Notes: generated by a model not told the origin, from the letters alone. Counted from the stretch's first letter, positions 44,601 to 54,416 are shown. The stretch: 64,000 nucleotides of DNA from Halomonas citrativorans (GCF_900163645.1 NZ_FUKM01000057.1:1-64000); one strand, 5' to 3'. Numbers and translations are program-made.

Positions 44601-46817
44601 TTAAACGCTAGCGTTAGGACGGGTAGCTTCCTCGATGGAGGTTGATGTGCGGGTCAAGCGATTAGCCGCCTCGCCCAAAGGTGCTAGCTGTTCGGTGATG
44701 AGGCGTAGCTGGCTTTGAATAGGGCGATACATCACCATGGCCTGTTCGTCCGGGTTCGCCGCGCCGGACTCATCCAACTGTGTGAGTAGCTCGCTGACGG
44801 GCTCATTGAGCGGTGCAACCAGCTGACGCTTGTCCAACTGCTCGGCAAGCTGGTCAAGAAGTTCGCTGATCCGTTTAGCGGATGGCATCAAGGCGGCGTC
44901 ATCCTCGCCTTCCAGCAAGCGGTGCCGGTGGGCGCCCAGGGCCGAGAGGTGACTAAGCAGCGTATTGGAGAGCACCAAAAAGCGTAGGCCATTATCGGCA
45001 TCCTGTTTGCGGTAGTGGCCCGGCTCGTGAAGCATATTGGTGAGCAGGGTAGAAAGCGCGGCATCGGCATTGTGGGCATTGCGCCGTGCCAAGCGGTACG
45101 CAAGGTCGTCCTGCTTGCCCTCTTCATATTGATGAATAATTTCATCCAGATAGCGGCGGTGGTTGGTAATTGTCTTCGCCGCTTCCCGATACAGCCGGCG
45201 GCCCTGCCAATCGGGCAGAATAAAAAACACCGCTAGCCCTGCAATCAGCGAGCCAATTAAGGTGTCAAACAGGCGCGGCCAGATAAGGTCGAAGCCGTCG
45301 CCTACCTGGTTAAAGCTGCACAGCACCAGCAAAGTGATGGAGGCTGTCGCCACGACATAGCGTTTTTCCCGGTTGGCAAAAAAGGTGACGCCAGCGACCA
45401 CCGCAATCACGCTCTGCACGCTTGGCTGGGGAAACAGGCTGATCGACACCCAGCCTGCCGTAAGGCCAAGTACCGTGCCCAAAATGCGTTGGGAAAGAAA
45501 GCGTCGCGTCGTGGCGAAGTTAGGCCGACATACAAACAGGGTAGTCAGCAAAATCCAGAAGCCTTGTTCGGGGTCCAGCCACTGAAGCAGGCCGTAGCCC
45601 GCGATGAGCGCGGTTGTCAGGCGTACCGCGTGGCGAAAGGTGGGGGAGCCAAGCGTAAAGTTGAGCTGTACTCGCTTCCACGCTTCCAGCAGGCTGGAGG
45701 GCGAGCGATCATAGAGCGCGCTATCTCCGCGGTCGCTGGTGGTATCCGGATTATGAGCACTGGCGATCTGTGCTTCGAGCGTCGCGAGGTTGTCCGCTAG
45801 CGCATTAAGCGGGCGCATTAGTTTGCGCCATTCGGGTTTGCCGCGTTCGCTCAAATTATCGATAGAGGCTCTAAGGTCGGCCAAGGCTTGTTCACTCTGC
45901 TCATGGTCAAAAGGGCGCTTAAGCAGTAACGATTTGGCTAACTGACGACAGGCGCGGCCCTGCTGATCCAAAAGCCGCTGGCAGCGGAACAGTACGTCAT
46001 GGTGAAAAAATGCTTCGGTGAGGGCGCTGTAGGGGTAATGGGTCGAGCTTGCCCGTTCATGAATATCCTGAGCAATAAAGTATATCTGCAGGTAACGGTT
46101 AAGCTTTTGACTTCCTCGCTGGCCTTCCAGACGACGAAAAATCATCTCTTTTGCCTGATTGAGGGCATCCACCACTTTCCCGTTCTGGCGTGCCAGCGCC
46201 ACACGACGGGCTTCTACATCGACCCCGCGTACGGGTTCAAACAGCGCTGATTTAAGAATCAGAAACTCGCCCAGCGCCTTGTACACGCGCGCCATGCTCT
46301 GCTTGACGGGTTGACGAGAAAAAAGAACACACCAGACAACGGAAATAACCCCGTACCAGGCCGCACCCGCCAACAGCAGCAACTGGCGTGAGGCCACATC
46401 GGCATCCACACCGCCGTGCTGCTCAATATTGATCATTGAGTAGATCGATAAAATCAGCGTGCCTGAGGCAATCGTGGCGTATCGCTGGCCGATAGCGCCC
46501 AACATGATGAGGGTGAACGTGGATATTCCCAGTCCCAGCGCAAACAGCCATGGCCAAGGAAACAGCCACTGCACGATAAATGAGGCTGAGGTAAAACATA
46601 CCAGGGTTACCAGCAGTGCCTGTAATCGGCCTTGCCAGCTGTCATCGGTTTCGGAGAGCGCGCAGGCGATAATGCCCAGAAACAGCGGTATTACCAGGGC
46701 GATGTCGCCAAAATAAAGGCTAAATAGCAGGGCTACGCTGAATGCGATAAAAACGCGCAGGCTATAGGCAAACTTATCAAGTGTCCAAAGACGCCGAAGC
46801 GGCAGTGAAATAGGCAT
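44601..46817 (-). CDS. YccS/YhfK-type FUSC family membrane protein
   Basis: A 738-residue integral membrane protein. It has an N-terminal block of about six hydrophobic helices (to residue 170), a cytoplasmic region (roughly 170-390), a second block (about 390-540) and a helical C-terminal tail. The pattern matches the YccS family (fusaric-acid-resistance-like FUSC proteins). Aromatic-acid efflux is the usual proposal; function here is inferred. It is convergent with recG. Confidence 0.85.
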   Translation of the reverse strand: MPISLPLRRLWTLDKFAYSLRVFIAFSVALLFSLYFGDIALVIPLFLGIIACALSETDDSWQGRLQALLVTLVCFTSASFIVQWLFPWPWLFALGLGISTFTLIMLGAIGQRYATIASGTLILSIYSMINIEQHGGVDADVASRQLLLLAGAAWYGVISVVWCVLFSRQPVKQSMARVYKALGEFLILKSALFEPVRGVDVEARRVALARQNGKVVDALNQAKEMIFRRLEGQRGSQKLNRYLQIYFIAQDIHERASSTHYPYSALTEAFFHHDVLFRCQRLLDQQGRACRQLAKSLLLKRPFDHEQSEQALADLRASIDNLSERGKPEWRKLMRPLNALADNLATLEAQIASAHNPDTTSDRGDSALYDRSPSSLLEAWKRVQLNFTLGSPTFRHAVRLTTALIAGYGLLQWLDPEQGFWILLTTLFVCRPNFATTRRFLSQRILGTVLGLTAGWVSISLFPQPSVQSVIAVVAGVTFFANREKRYVVATASITLLVLCSFNQVGDGFDLIWPRLFDTLIGSLIAGLAVFFILPDWQGRRLYREAAKTITNHRRYLDEIIHQYEEGKQDDLAYRLARRNAHNADAALSTLLTNMLHEPGHYRKQDADNGLRFLVLSNTLLSHLSALGAHRHRLLEGEDDAALMPSAKRISELLDQLAEQLDKRQLVAPLNEPVSELLTQLDESGAANPDEQAMVMYRPIQSQLRLITEQLAPLGEAANRLTRTSTSIEEATRPNASV

Positions 46818-46926
46818 AGACGCTCTTATTGTCAGTTGCTGTTAGACTTTAGTATAAGCTCTTGGGCTGGTTCGTTGCTATGGCTTTGGGGTTATCACGT
46901 TATGCGTTTTTGGAGCAGATAAGCTC

Positions 46927-47931
46927 CTACCATTCGACCACACGCTTGCCTATATTATCGCCATTGAGCAACCCAATGAGCGCTGGAGCCACGCTGTCGA
47001 GTCCACCGCTTACTTTATCGAGCCGCCATGTGATACTTTTTTGTCCAACCAAAGGCGCCATAAAGCGCTGAAAGTCGTTCCAATGCGTTAGATAATCGGG
47101 CACGACAAAGGGATGGATTGCGACCTTTTTTTGCCTCAGCTGCGCAAAATTATCCGGGCTTTTACGCGGGCTGCGGGTTTGATATTGGCTTACTAATCCG
47201 CAAAGCACGAGGCGTCCATTCGGTCTCATTGCGTCAATCGCAGCAGTAAAAGCGCTGCCCCCGATATTTTCAAAATTGAGCGTAATACCGAAAGGCGCCG
47301 CGTTATTGAGTTGCCTGGCGTAATCAGGACTGCGGTGATTAAGTACGGTCTTGAATCCCAAACGGTGCAGCCAGTCACGCTTGTCGGTACGCCCGGCCGT
47401 CACGATCACGTTTGCCCCTTGGCGCTGTGCAAGCTGTGCGGCAATAGAGCCAACCGCACCGGCAGCGGCACTTACCAGTACGGTATCTTCAGCGGTGGGC
47501 TGCCCCAGTAACTGCATACCTACCCAAGCAGTAAACCCCGTCATTCCTAGTGGATGCAAGTAGGCTTCGGGGTCACTGCCTGCTGGTATGCGCATCAGGT
47601 GCTGCCCGTCAGCGGCAATGAGCTCCTGCATGGGGAGGTGGCCCACGACGAGGTCGCCCTGCTTAAACCCCGGCTCACTGCTGATAACTACCTCGGCCAT
47701 GGTCCAGCCTGATAGGGTGCTGCCAGCCTTCCAGCGCTCAATATAGCCATACCCGCTGGGCTGCATCCGCGTGCGCATGTAGGGGTCAACGCTGATCGCG
47801 AGAGGTTTTAGCAGTAATCGCGTTATGTCTGGCAGGCTAATCACTGTCTTTTCGATGTGCTCGCAACGCAACTCTCCCTCAGGCAAGTGGGCAATCGTTA
47901 AGCCTGTCGTTTTTTTCCTGGATACGGTCAT
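46927..47931 (-). CDS. NADP-dependent oxidoreductase, CurA-like MDR family
   Basis: A 334-residue zinc-independent medium-chain reductase. The N-terminal domain carries LLLKPLAISVDPYMRTRM (typical of CurA and leukotriene B4 dehydrogenase-type enzymes), and the Rossmann domain shows VLVSAAAGAVGSIAAQLAQ with the NADP-phosphate residues near TAGRTDKRDW. NFENIGGSAFTAAIDAM is the family motif. Substrates are alpha,beta-unsaturated carbonyl compounds; the specific one is not predictable. Confidence 0.88.
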   Translation of the reverse strand: MTVSRKKTTGLTIAHLPEGELRCEHIEKTVISLPDITRLLLKPLAISVDPYMRTRMQPSGYGYIERWKAGSTLSGWTMAEVVISSEPGFKQGDLVVGHLPMQELIAADGQHLMRIPAGSDPEAYLHPLGMTGFTAWVGMQLLGQPTAEDTVLVSAAAGAVGSIAAQLAQRQGANVIVTAGRTDKRDWLHRLGFKTVLNHRSPDYARQLNNAAPFGITLNFENIGGSAFTAAIDAMRPNGRLVLCGLVSQYQTRSPRKSPDNFAQLRQKKVAIHPFVVPDYLTHWNDFQRFMAPLVGQKSITWRLDKVSGGLDSVAPALIGLLNGDNIGKRVVEW

Positions 47932-48059
47932 AGTGGTCCGTTCATTACATTAATAGCGCTAACGTTAGCGGGAATAAACGCAAAAGACCTGTTTAAAATG
48001 TGTTTAAAAAGCGCTGTGCAAACATTATGGCGGGAGAAAGGCAGGTGAAACGAGTAGGA

Positions 48060-48083
48060 ACCCGCCACCTATGGGTGGCGGGT
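48060..48083. terminator. Hairpin after the HU-SCP2-like pair
   Basis: CCCGCCACC and GGTGGCGGG form a 9-bp GC-rich stem with a 4-base loop just downstream of the minus-strand gene ending at 48103. It lacks a strong T-run on either strand. Confidence 0.6.
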
Positions 48084-48102
48084 AGAACCGCTGGAAGAAG
48101 CG

Positions 48103-48459
48103 TTATAAATACTTCAGCAGTTTTTGCAGCTTGTTCATATCGGTGGAGTCACCGACAAGGCGTACCTCGCCGTTGAGCATTCCATCGAGGAAAGCTTGCT
48201 GCGTTGGCTTTCTAAGGATACGTAATGCGGCTTCCTGATCGCGAAAGCGCAATTCAAGATCCAAATCGACTGGCAGGCCTTTACCAGAAGAGATCCCTTT
48301 GGGGGCCATCCGGTAGTAGCGAGCAATGCTCAAGTCTTCTGTAGCAATGCCCCAGTCCAAGTGACGCATCCTTTCAAGCTGCTCACGAAAGCGCGGCTTG
48401 CGGCGCAGGGCACGTTTGAGCATTAGGCTCAATAGCCACAGCGTCAGCTTGAGTTTCAT
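48103..48459 (-). CDS. Hypothetical protein, possibly SCP2-like
   Basis: A 118-residue protein I recognise only loosely. It begins with a basic, hydrophobic N-terminal helix (MKLKLTLWLLSLMLKRALRRK), which may touch membranes. The C-terminal half, with LDLELRFRDQEAALRILR and GMLNGEVRLVGDSTDMNKLQ, resembles the small lipid-binding SCP2 fold in which a substituted helix follows a beta sheet. Its ATG overlaps the stop of the HU gene by one base (TAATG), so the two are co-translated. Confidence 0.55.
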   Translation of the reverse strand: MKLKLTLWLLSLMLKRALRRKPRFREQLERMRHLDWGIATEDLSIARYYRMAPKGISSGKGLPVDLDLELRFRDQEAALRILRKPTQQAFLDGMLNGEVRLVGDSTDMNKLQKLLKYL

Positions 48460-48731
48460 TAGGAAACGGCGTCCTTAAGCGCTTTACCCGGCTTAAAGGC
48501 AACATTTTTGCTAGCCGGAATTTGTAAGGGTGCGCCCGTTTGCGGGTTTTTGCCGGTACGCGCTGCACGCTCACGTACGGTAAAGGTACCAAAACCAATC
48601 AATGCCACATCTTCGCCTTTCGCAACGCTGTTAGTGATTTCATCCAGAATAACATTCAGGACCTGGCCTGCTTTGTCCTTGGATAAGTCGGCACTCTCAG
48701 CGATGGCAGCGGCGAGTTCAGGTTTGCGCAT
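48459..48731 (-). CDS. HU family DNA-binding protein
   Basis: A 90-residue histone-like protein. MRKPELAAAIAESADLSKDKA and VLNVILDEITNSVAKGEDVAL form the helical dimerisation part, and GFGTFTVRERAARTGKNPQTG with the LQIPASKNVAFKPGK strand forms the DNA-embracing arm with its conserved proline. It bends DNA and aids nucleoid structure. The gene precedes the small SCP2-like gene and is convergent with neither neighbour's operon; in P. aeruginosa an HU-like gene occupies the matching spot beside rubredoxin genes. Confidence 0.93.
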   Translation of the reverse strand: MRKPELAAAIAESADLSKDKAGQVLNVILDEITNSVAKGEDVALIGFGTFTVRERAARTGKNPQTGAPLQIPASKNVAFKPGKALKDAVS

Positions 48732-48836
48732 AGGAAGTTCCCCTCATTTACGTTAAGCGTAAAGCATAGCGGTGTTGTTAAAAGTACTCACTAGACTGGG
48801 CTAGCTTATCCAGCCTAGACGTGAGCGCGATAAAAA

Positions 48837-50030
48837 TCAGCCCAGCAGTGTGGGAGCTGCCCGGGAAAGCTCCACTTTCCGTCTCACGCAGCCGCCTGTC
48901 AACGCAAAACCGACTAAATTCCCGTCTTTATCTTCGGCAAGCGCCGTCATATCACCCCCTTCGCCCTCAATTCGCCAGTGTTCGAGTATCGCCGAAGGCG
49001 GATAGGCCACTACGGGCAATAGCGGCGTTTTCACAATGATGGGCCAGGCGCCAAAGCTGACCTGCGTTGGTGAGCCGGTAAGCGTTGCCGAGAGTGCTTT
49101 GGCACTGGCTTGTAATGGCTGGACGTACATGGCATTGATGCCTTCTATGCAAGCAACATCGCCCAAGGCATAAATATGCGGGTGCGAAGTGCGCAAATAT
49201 CGGTCTACCTGAATACCTTGTGGTGAAACGGCAAGCCCAGCGGCTTTTGCCAGAGCGATTCTTGGCGTAAGGCCGGTTGCCAGTAAAATAACATCGGCGT
49301 TGACGATGTCATCGTTGCTAAGCGTTAGACGAACAGTGCTGTCATTATTCGGGGCTAACTCTTTAATCGTGCGGTGGAGCGCAAGCTTTATACCGGCTTC
49401 CTGAAAGGCATCACTCAGCGCAAACCCCAGCGGTTCTGGTAATAGCTTGGGTAACGGCGTGGCCTCTGGAGCAATCAGGGTTACTTGATGGCCACCTGCA
49501 TGCAGGTCGTTGGCAAATTCACAGCCGACTAATCCTGCGCCGATAACGGCAATGCGCGCGGGGCGCTCACTCAGCGCGTGATGAAGCAGACGATAGTCGT
49601 CGAGATCGTTAATGGTAAAGCAGTAGCGAGCAACGCTTTCTGGAATGTCAAAAGGCACCCGGGATTCAGCACCGGTCGCCAGCACCAGTGTATCGTAGGC
49701 AAGTGTTTGTCCGTCGCTAAGCTGTACAGTGTGCGTGTCTGTTGTCACGTGCTCTACTGACGTATGGGTAAGCACATGGGCATCCAATTCATCGGCCAGT
49801 GCCGTGGCTGAATGCCTGGCCAACTGATTGGGCGAGAGGCGTTTTGCAAAGCCGGTAGATAACAGCGGCTTGCTGTAGTCCTCGCCGCTATCTGCGCTCA
49901 CCAAAATCATCGAGCGCTTATCGCCTTGGCGACGTAGCGCACGCGCAAGCCCAATGCCAGCCATGCCGGTGCCAATGATGATCAACTCAGCGTGGTCAGT
50001 CGGGCTGCTAACCGGATGTGATGCAGGCAT
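48837..50030 (-). CDS. Rubredoxin reductase
   Basis: A 397-residue FAD/NAD flavoprotein. The FAD-binding GxGxxG is ELIIIGTGMAGIGLARALR, the NAD-binding one is IAVIGAGLVGCEFANDL, and the FAD C-terminal ribityl motif is HIYALGDVACIEG. The C-terminal extension (SFGAWPIIVKTPLLPV) is typical for rubredoxin reductases of the AlkT/RubB group. Electrons would pass from NADH to rubredoxin, but I see no rubredoxin gene next to it in this window, unlike in Pseudomonas. It is divergent from ubiC. Confidence 0.88.
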   Translation of the reverse strand: MPASHPVSSPTDHAELIIIGTGMAGIGLARALRRQGDKRSMILVSADSGEDYSKPLLSTGFAKRLSPNQLARHSATALADELDAHVLTHTSVEHVTTDTHTVQLSDGQTLAYDTLVLATGAESRVPFDIPESVARYCFTINDLDDYRLLHHALSERPARIAVIGAGLVGCEFANDLHAGGHQVTLIAPEATPLPKLLPEPLGFALSDAFQEAGIKLALHRTIKELAPNNDSTVRLTLSNDDIVNADVILLATGLTPRIALAKAAGLAVSPQGIQVDRYLRTSHPHIYALGDVACIEGINAMYVQPLQASAKALSATLTGSPTQVSFGAWPIIVKTPLLPVVAYPPSAILEHWRIEGEGGDMTALAEDKDGNLVGFALTGGCVRRKVELSRAAPTLLG

Positions 50031-50115
50031 GCCATCCCCAAATAATCGGTGTCGTAAAAGCTTTTAAGACCACCATGTTACACTAGCTTCTCTGTTTTTT
50101 GCCCAGGAGTATCTG

Positions 50116-50679
50116 GTGGTGACGTCCTCTTTTCGGCAAACGCATGCCTTTCCTGTTTGGCAGCCCGTGGCTGCGTTACGCCCCGCCATGAGCGCTGCCT
50201 GGTGGGAGTGGATCGCGTCTACTGATTCGCTAACGGTCCGCTTGAAAGCGGCAGGTGCGGGGCAGCTGTTTCGCGTTCGCCTGCTGCGCCAGGGCGCCGG
50301 CGTGCCTCTGCGTGATGAAGCGCAGGCGTTGGGGATTGAGCTTCGCCGCTATGCCTGGTTGCGGGAGGTCGCCCTGTGCGTGGGTGATAACCCTTGGGTC
50401 GTCGCACGTTCGGTTGCCCCCTTAACACAGCTAAAAGGTCAGCGATTGGAGCAACTTGGTGAGCGCTCGCTGGGCAGCTGGCTGTTTCGCCAGCCGGATT
50501 TAGTACGTGGTCCTCTTGAAGCCACGAGCGGCGCCCCACGCTTTGACTTCCCTGAGGGTGCAGGCGTGGAAAGTCGTTGGGGGCGGCGCTCAGTATTTCA
50601 GCATGGTGGGTTATCGCTACTGGTGCAGGAGTACTTTTTATCCACCATGGCAGATGACCTTCGTCTGCCTTCGCGGTAG
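50116..50679 (+). CDS. ubiC: Chorismate pyruvate-lyase UbiC
   Basis: A 187-residue enzyme making 4-hydroxybenzoate plus pyruvate from chorismate, the first step of ubiquinone synthesis. Recognisable stretches are the [17 protein letters not shown]-terminus, [24 protein letters not shown] core ([18 protein letters not shown]) and the [20 protein letters not shown]-terminus. The start is GTG 50116 with AGGAG about 6 bases upstream; the GTG three bases later is equivalent. It directly precedes ubiA, the next pathway step. Confidence 0.93.
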   Translation: MVTSSFRQTHAFPVWQPVAALRPAMSAAWWEWIASTDSLTVRLKAAGAGQLFRVRLLRQGAGVPLRDEAQALGIELRRYAWLREVALCVGDNPWVVARSVAPLTQLKGQRLEQLGERSLGSWLFRQPDLVRGPLEATSGAPRFDFPEGAGVESRWGRRSVFQHGGLSLLVQEYFLSTMADDLRLPSR

Positions 50680-50714
50680 GCTTGCTCGGCATCTCTTCTT
50701 TACGTGAGGTAGGC

Positions 50715-51611
50715 ATGGATCGTTCTTTGTTGCGGCCAATCGGATGGGCGCGAGTCGCTGATTTTTTACACTTAATGCGTCTGGACCGCCCCATTGGCAC
50801 CTGGCTATTGATGTGGCCTACCTTATGGGCGCTTTGGGTGGCTACAAACGGGGTGCCAGGCCGCAACGTGCTGCTTATTTTTGTGGCAGGTGTTTATGTT
50901 ATGCGCGCTGCTGGCTGCGTTGTGAATGATTACGCTGACCGCCATGTTGATGGCCACGTTAAGCGCACGAAACATCGTCCGCTGGCGACGGGGCGAATCA
51001 GTGAAACCGAAGCCCAGCTGCTGTTTATTGGGCTGGTCGCTGTTGCGTTTGTGTTAGTGCTGCTGACCAACTGGTTTACGGTGCTGCTGTCGATTGGTGG
51101 CGTGATTCTGGCGTTTATCTACCCCTTTATGAAGCGTTACACCCATTTTCCTCAAGTGGTGCTGGGGGCGGCTTTTTCGTGGGCAATCCCCATGGCGTTT
51201 GGGGCGGTGCTGGGATATGTACCTGTGGAAGGCTGGTTGCTGTTTTGTGCGAACGTACTGTGGACGGTTGCCTACGATACCCAATACGCCATGGTCGACC
51301 GCGACGATGACCTGAAAATTGGTATTAAATCAACGGCGGTGCTGTTTGGCAGTGCAGACCGCTTGATGATTGGATTACTGCAACTGGCGACGTTGGCGCT
51401 GTTAGCCTTTGTGGGTGTTCGTGTTGGGCTGGGTGGTTTTTTCTGGCTAGGCCTTGTCGGTATGGCGGCCACCTTTATTCATCAACAGCGCCTGATTCGG
51501 CATCGTGAACGTGACCCGTGTTTTCAGGCTTTTTTGAATAATCACTGGTCAGGGCTGCTGATTTTTGCCGGAATTGCGCTAAGTTGGTGGCCAGTGGCCG
51601 GGCCGCTCTAG
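50715..51611 (+). CDS. ubiA: 4-hydroxybenzoate polyprenyltransferase UbiA
   Basis: A 298-residue integral membrane prenyltransferase that attaches the polyprenyl tail to 4-hydroxybenzoate in ubiquinone synthesis. The Asp-rich motifs are [19 protein letters not shown] (first, DxxxD) and [18 protein letters not shown] (second). About eight hydrophobic segments are present, and [19 protein letters not shown] is the family start. ATG 50715 follows GTGAGGT; the frame opens 33 bases further upstream without a ribosome site. It is in an operon with ubiC. Confidence 0.95.
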   Translation: MDRSLLRPIGWARVADFLHLMRLDRPIGTWLLMWPTLWALWVATNGVPGRNVLLIFVAGVYVMRAAGCVVNDYADRHVDGHVKRTKHRPLATGRISETEAQLLFIGLVAVAFVLVLLTNWFTVLLSIGGVILAFIYPFMKRYTHFPQVVLGAAFSWAIPMAFGAVLGYVPVEGWLLFCANVLWTVAYDTQYAMVDRDDDLKIGIKSTAVLFGSADRLMIGLLQLATLALLAFVGVRVGLGGFFWLGLVGMAATFIHQQRLIRHRERDPCFQAFLNNHWSGLLIFAGIALSWWPVAGPL

Positions 51612-51654
51612 TAAAGCGTGATTAGTGGTTGTCATTCGTTCTTGTTATTGGCTA

Positions 51655-51720
51655 TTGTCATATAAGTGTCATCAAGTCATGGTGTTATTGTCACTGAGAT
51701 GTCATTGAATTACCTTTCAT
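51655..51720 (+). promoter_or_regulatory. Tandem Pho boxes upstream of phoB
   Basis: Repeats with an 11-base period: TTGTCATATAA, GTGTCATCAAG, TCATGGTGTTA (degenerate), TTGTCACTGAG, ATGTCATTGAA and TTACCTTTCAT. The first two and the fourth and fifth match the TGTCA-based PhoB half-site closely, so there are two complete Pho boxes exactly 33 bases apart. PhoB dimers bind such sites, giving positive autoregulation of phoBR when phosphate is scarce. Confidence 0.85.
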
Positions 51721-51741
51721 TGAACACCGTGAGGCCCTGGA

Positions 51742-52431
51742 ATGACCGCCAAGACCGTTTTGATTGTCGATGATGAAGCGCCTATTCGCGAAATGATCGC
51801 AGTGGCGCTGGAAATGGCTGACTATCGCGTGCTTGAAGCGGATAACGCCCAGGATGCCCACGCGCTAGTCGTTGATCATCAGCCTGACTTACTGCTTCTG
51901 GATTGGATGATGCCAGGTACCAGTGGTATTGAGTTGGCGCGACGCCTTAAGCGTGAAGAAGCAACCGCCGAAATGCCGATTATTATGCTCACCGCCAAGG
52001 GTGAGGAAGACAATAAGATTCAAGGCCTTGAGGCGGGAGCGGACGACTATATCACCAAACCCTTCTCGCCCCGTGAGTTGGTCGCGCGCTTGAAAGCCGT
52101 ATTGCGACGCACTACCCCGCGTGGCGTAGAAGACCCCATCGAAATTAACGGCCTGCTACTCGACCCCGTCAGCCACCGTGTTAGTGCGCATGGCAAGGCG
52201 CTGGAAATGGGGCCCACTGAATATCGCCTGCTGCAGTTCTTTATGACTCACCAGGAGCGAGCCTATACACGCAGCCAGCTACTGGACCAGGTATGGGGCG
52301 GCAATGTGTATGTTGAGGAGCGCACAGTGGATGTACATATTCGGCGCTTGCGTAAGGCGTTAGGCGATGTGCATCAAAACCTGATTCAGACGGTACGGGG
52401 TACCGGTTATCGTTTCTCAGCCCGGGTGTAA
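51742..52431 (+). CDS. phoB: Phosphate regulon response regulator PhoB
   Basis: A 229-residue OmpR/PhoB-class regulator. The receiver domain has [15 protein letters not shown], phospho-acceptor Asp54 in [19 protein letters not shown] and [13 protein letters not shown]. The winged helix shows [22 protein letters not shown] and [11 protein letters not shown]. It activates pst and other phosphate-starvation genes. It lies downstream of tandem Pho boxes and 2 bases before phoR. Confidence 0.96.
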   Translation: MTAKTVLIVDDEAPIREMIAVALEMADYRVLEADNAQDAHALVVDHQPDLLLLDWMMPGTSGIELARRLKREEATAEMPIIMLTAKGEEDNKIQGLEAGADDYITKPFSPRELVARLKAVLRRTTPRGVEDPIEINGLLLDPVSHRVSAHGKALEMGPTEYRLLQFFMTHQERAYTRSQLLDQVWGGNVYVEERTVDVHIRRLRKALGDVHQNLIQTVRGTGYRFSARV

Positions 52432-52433
52432 CT

Positions 52434-53729
52434 GTGCGTCTATGGAGCCGTGAGCTTTGGCGTATTGCCTGGTTAGCGACCATAGGTGTTTGCCTGGGGT
52501 GGTTGTTAGGTTCAGCGGGTCTTGGTTTGGCGGCCGGGTTGGCCGTTTGTCTTTTTTACCATTTACGCCAGCTGCGCGTACTCTTTCAATGGTTAACCCT
52601 TAATCCCCATAACGAGCCGCCAGCTGCTGGTGGCATGTGGGGGGATTTGCTTGATCGTCTTTACCGCTACCAAAAAAGCCAGCGCATTACACAAGGTCGA
52701 TTGCGGTCTACGCTTGCGCGTATCCAGGAATCCTCAGAGGCCATGCGCGACAGCGTGGTAATGCTCGACCGCCATGGTGATTTGGAGTGGTGGAACAGTG
52801 CTGCGACGGATATGCTGGGCCTACAAACCGCACACGATCGTGGCCAGCACATTACCAATTTGTTGCGTGACCCACGCTTTATCAGCTACTTCAACGCCCG
52901 CGACTACAGCGAACCGCTTACGCTGACCTCACCCATTGATGAGCGCAGCATTCTGCAATACCAAATCACCTTGTATGGCGACGATGAACGCCTGGTGATG
53001 GCACGGGATATCACTCGTTTGCACCGCCTTGAGCAAATGCGCAGAGACTTCGTGGCCAACGTCTCCCATGAGCTGCGTACGCCGCTTACGGTTCTTTCTG
53101 GCTACCTCGAAACCTATGGTGACTTGGCTGAGCAGCTTCCGCCTCGCTTGGGTCGGGGGATCGAGCAAATGCAGGACCAGACGCAGCGCATGCAAAATCT
53201 GGTTAACGACCTGCTACTTTTGTCACGCTTGGAAATTGATCAAGGCGGGCAGGATCATCAGGCGCTGTCGGTTGAGCAATTGCTTAATAGCGTCTGCCAG
53301 GATGCATTGGCGCTATCGCACCGTAAGCATGTTATCCGTGTTGCTATTGAAAGTGACGCCCAGCTCATAGGGAGCGAGAAGGAAATACGTAGCGCTATTT
53401 CTAACCTGGCCTTCAATGCGGTGCGATATACCCCAGAGGGTAGCCAAATTACACTGCGCTGGGCGCCCATGGAAGATGGAAGCGCATGCATAGAAGTAGA
53501 AGATGATGGAGAGGGCATCGATCCTGTCCACCTTCCCAGGCTAACGGAACGCTTTTATCGGGTTGATAAAGGCCGAAGTACCGCGACAGGCGGTACTGGG
53601 CTTGGTCTTGCCATCGTTAAGCATATCCTGCTGCGCCACGATGCCCTGCTTCAGGTTGAATCGCATCCTGGCGAAGGTTCGCTATTTCGCTGTATTTTCC
53701 CCGGCACTCGGCTGGCTGCTGCCTCCTAG
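52434..53729 (+). CDS. phoR: Phosphate regulon sensor kinase PhoR
   Basis: A 431-residue membrane histidine kinase. Two N-terminal hydrophobic helices (about 10-45) are followed by a PAS domain (roughly 95-195, SSEAMRDSVVMLDRHGDLEWWN) and the HisKA helix VANVSHELRTPLTVL (His212). N, G1 and G2 boxes are SNLAFNAVRYTP, EVEDDGEGID and GTGLGLAIVKHI. It reports phosphate status through PstSCAB-PhoU. The start is GTG 52434, 2 bases after phoB, indicating tight coupling. Confidence 0.94.
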   Translation: MRLWSRELWRIAWLATIGVCLGWLLGSAGLGLAAGLAVCLFYHLRQLRVLFQWLTLNPHNEPPAAGGMWGDLLDRLYRYQKSQRITQGRLRSTLARIQESSEAMRDSVVMLDRHGDLEWWNSAATDMLGLQTAHDRGQHITNLLRDPRFISYFNARDYSEPLTLTSPIDERSILQYQITLYGDDERLVMARDITRLHRLEQMRRDFVANVSHELRTPLTVLSGYLETYGDLAEQLPPRLGRGIEQMQDQTQRMQNLVNDLLLLSRLEIDQGGQDHQALSVEQLLNSVCQDALALSHRKHVIRVAIESDAQLIGSEKEIRSAISNLAFNAVRYTPEGSQITLRWAPMEDGSACIEVEDDGEGIDPVHLPRLTERFYRVDKGRSTATGGTGLGLAIVKHILLRHDALLQVESHPGEGSLFRCIFPGTRLAAAS

Positions 53730-54035
53730 CCCCCTTTCCCTGGTTTTTTGTATAACCTTTATATAAGCGTGCCATGTAGACAGCCAACTATGGCTCAAGT
53801 CTGCTCATGTGTCATTTTTAGTCAGTTATGGTGGCCCCATATACACGCTCAACGAGCATGGCTGGTACGTCGGCTGGGTTTTAAGTTATTTATTAATAAG
53901 AAGTATTTTTTTATTTTTGTTTTCTGGCATTACATCTGCATTAAGTTAGGCAAGGAAGATTACCGCAGGAAATGGTAAGCCAGGAAGGCACTTCCTTAAG
54001 TTAAGCGGTATCAACAGCGCTCGAGGAGAAGGAAC
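53730..54035. other. AT-rich gene-free interval after phoR
   Basis: About 300 bases that become strongly AT-rich from 53880 to 53945, with a long T-run (ATTTTTTTATTTTTGTTTTC). I see no gene. The AT-rich stretch presumably carries the promoter for the secreted-protein gene at 54036, whose ribosome site is GGAGAAGG. Confidence 0.55.
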
Positions 54036-54416
54036 ATGATGTCCAAGGAACTACTCAAGAAAGCTGGGATTTTAGGTGTAACGTTCGGTTTACTGGCAAG
54101 CCCTTTCGCTTTTGCCCAAGAGCCAGTAGATCCAAACCACGATATTACAGCTGATGAAGAACCCATGCAGCCGCAATCATCTGGTACGGGTGCAGGTGGT
54201 GATGCATCTACCTATGATGCAGGTGATCTTTCAGACATTAACGGTGAAAGCGCAGGCGATACTACGCGTCCCGGTGCAGGTTCTTCTCAACATGAAACTC
54301 ATAATGAGTCCATGGATGGCGGTCCAACGGGCGTAACTGGTGGCGGCGATACGTCATTTGAGCCGAGCGACCTGCCTGAGCAAAATAGCTCTGTAACCAC
54401 TGGCCAAGATCAGTGA
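54036..54416 (+). CDS. Small acidic secreted protein, first of a paralogous pair
   Basis: A 126-residue exported protein of unknown function. Residues 1-27 are a signal peptide with AGILGVTFGLLASPFAFAQ and predicted cleavage after AFA. The mature part is low complexity, rich in Asp, Glu, Ser, Gly and Thr, and strongly acidic, with no cysteines and no fold I recognise. Its signal peptide is nearly identical in pattern to that of the gene at 55046, so the two are paralogues or share a modular leader. Two consecutive ATGs (54036 and 54039) are possible starts behind a GGAGAAGG site. Confidence 0.7.
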   Translation: MMSKELLKKAGILGVTFGLLASPFAFAQEPVDPNHDITADEEPMQPQSSGTGAGGDASTYDAGDLSDINGESAGDTTRPGAGSSQHETHNESMDGGPTGVTGGGDTSFEPSDLPEQNSSVTTGQDQ

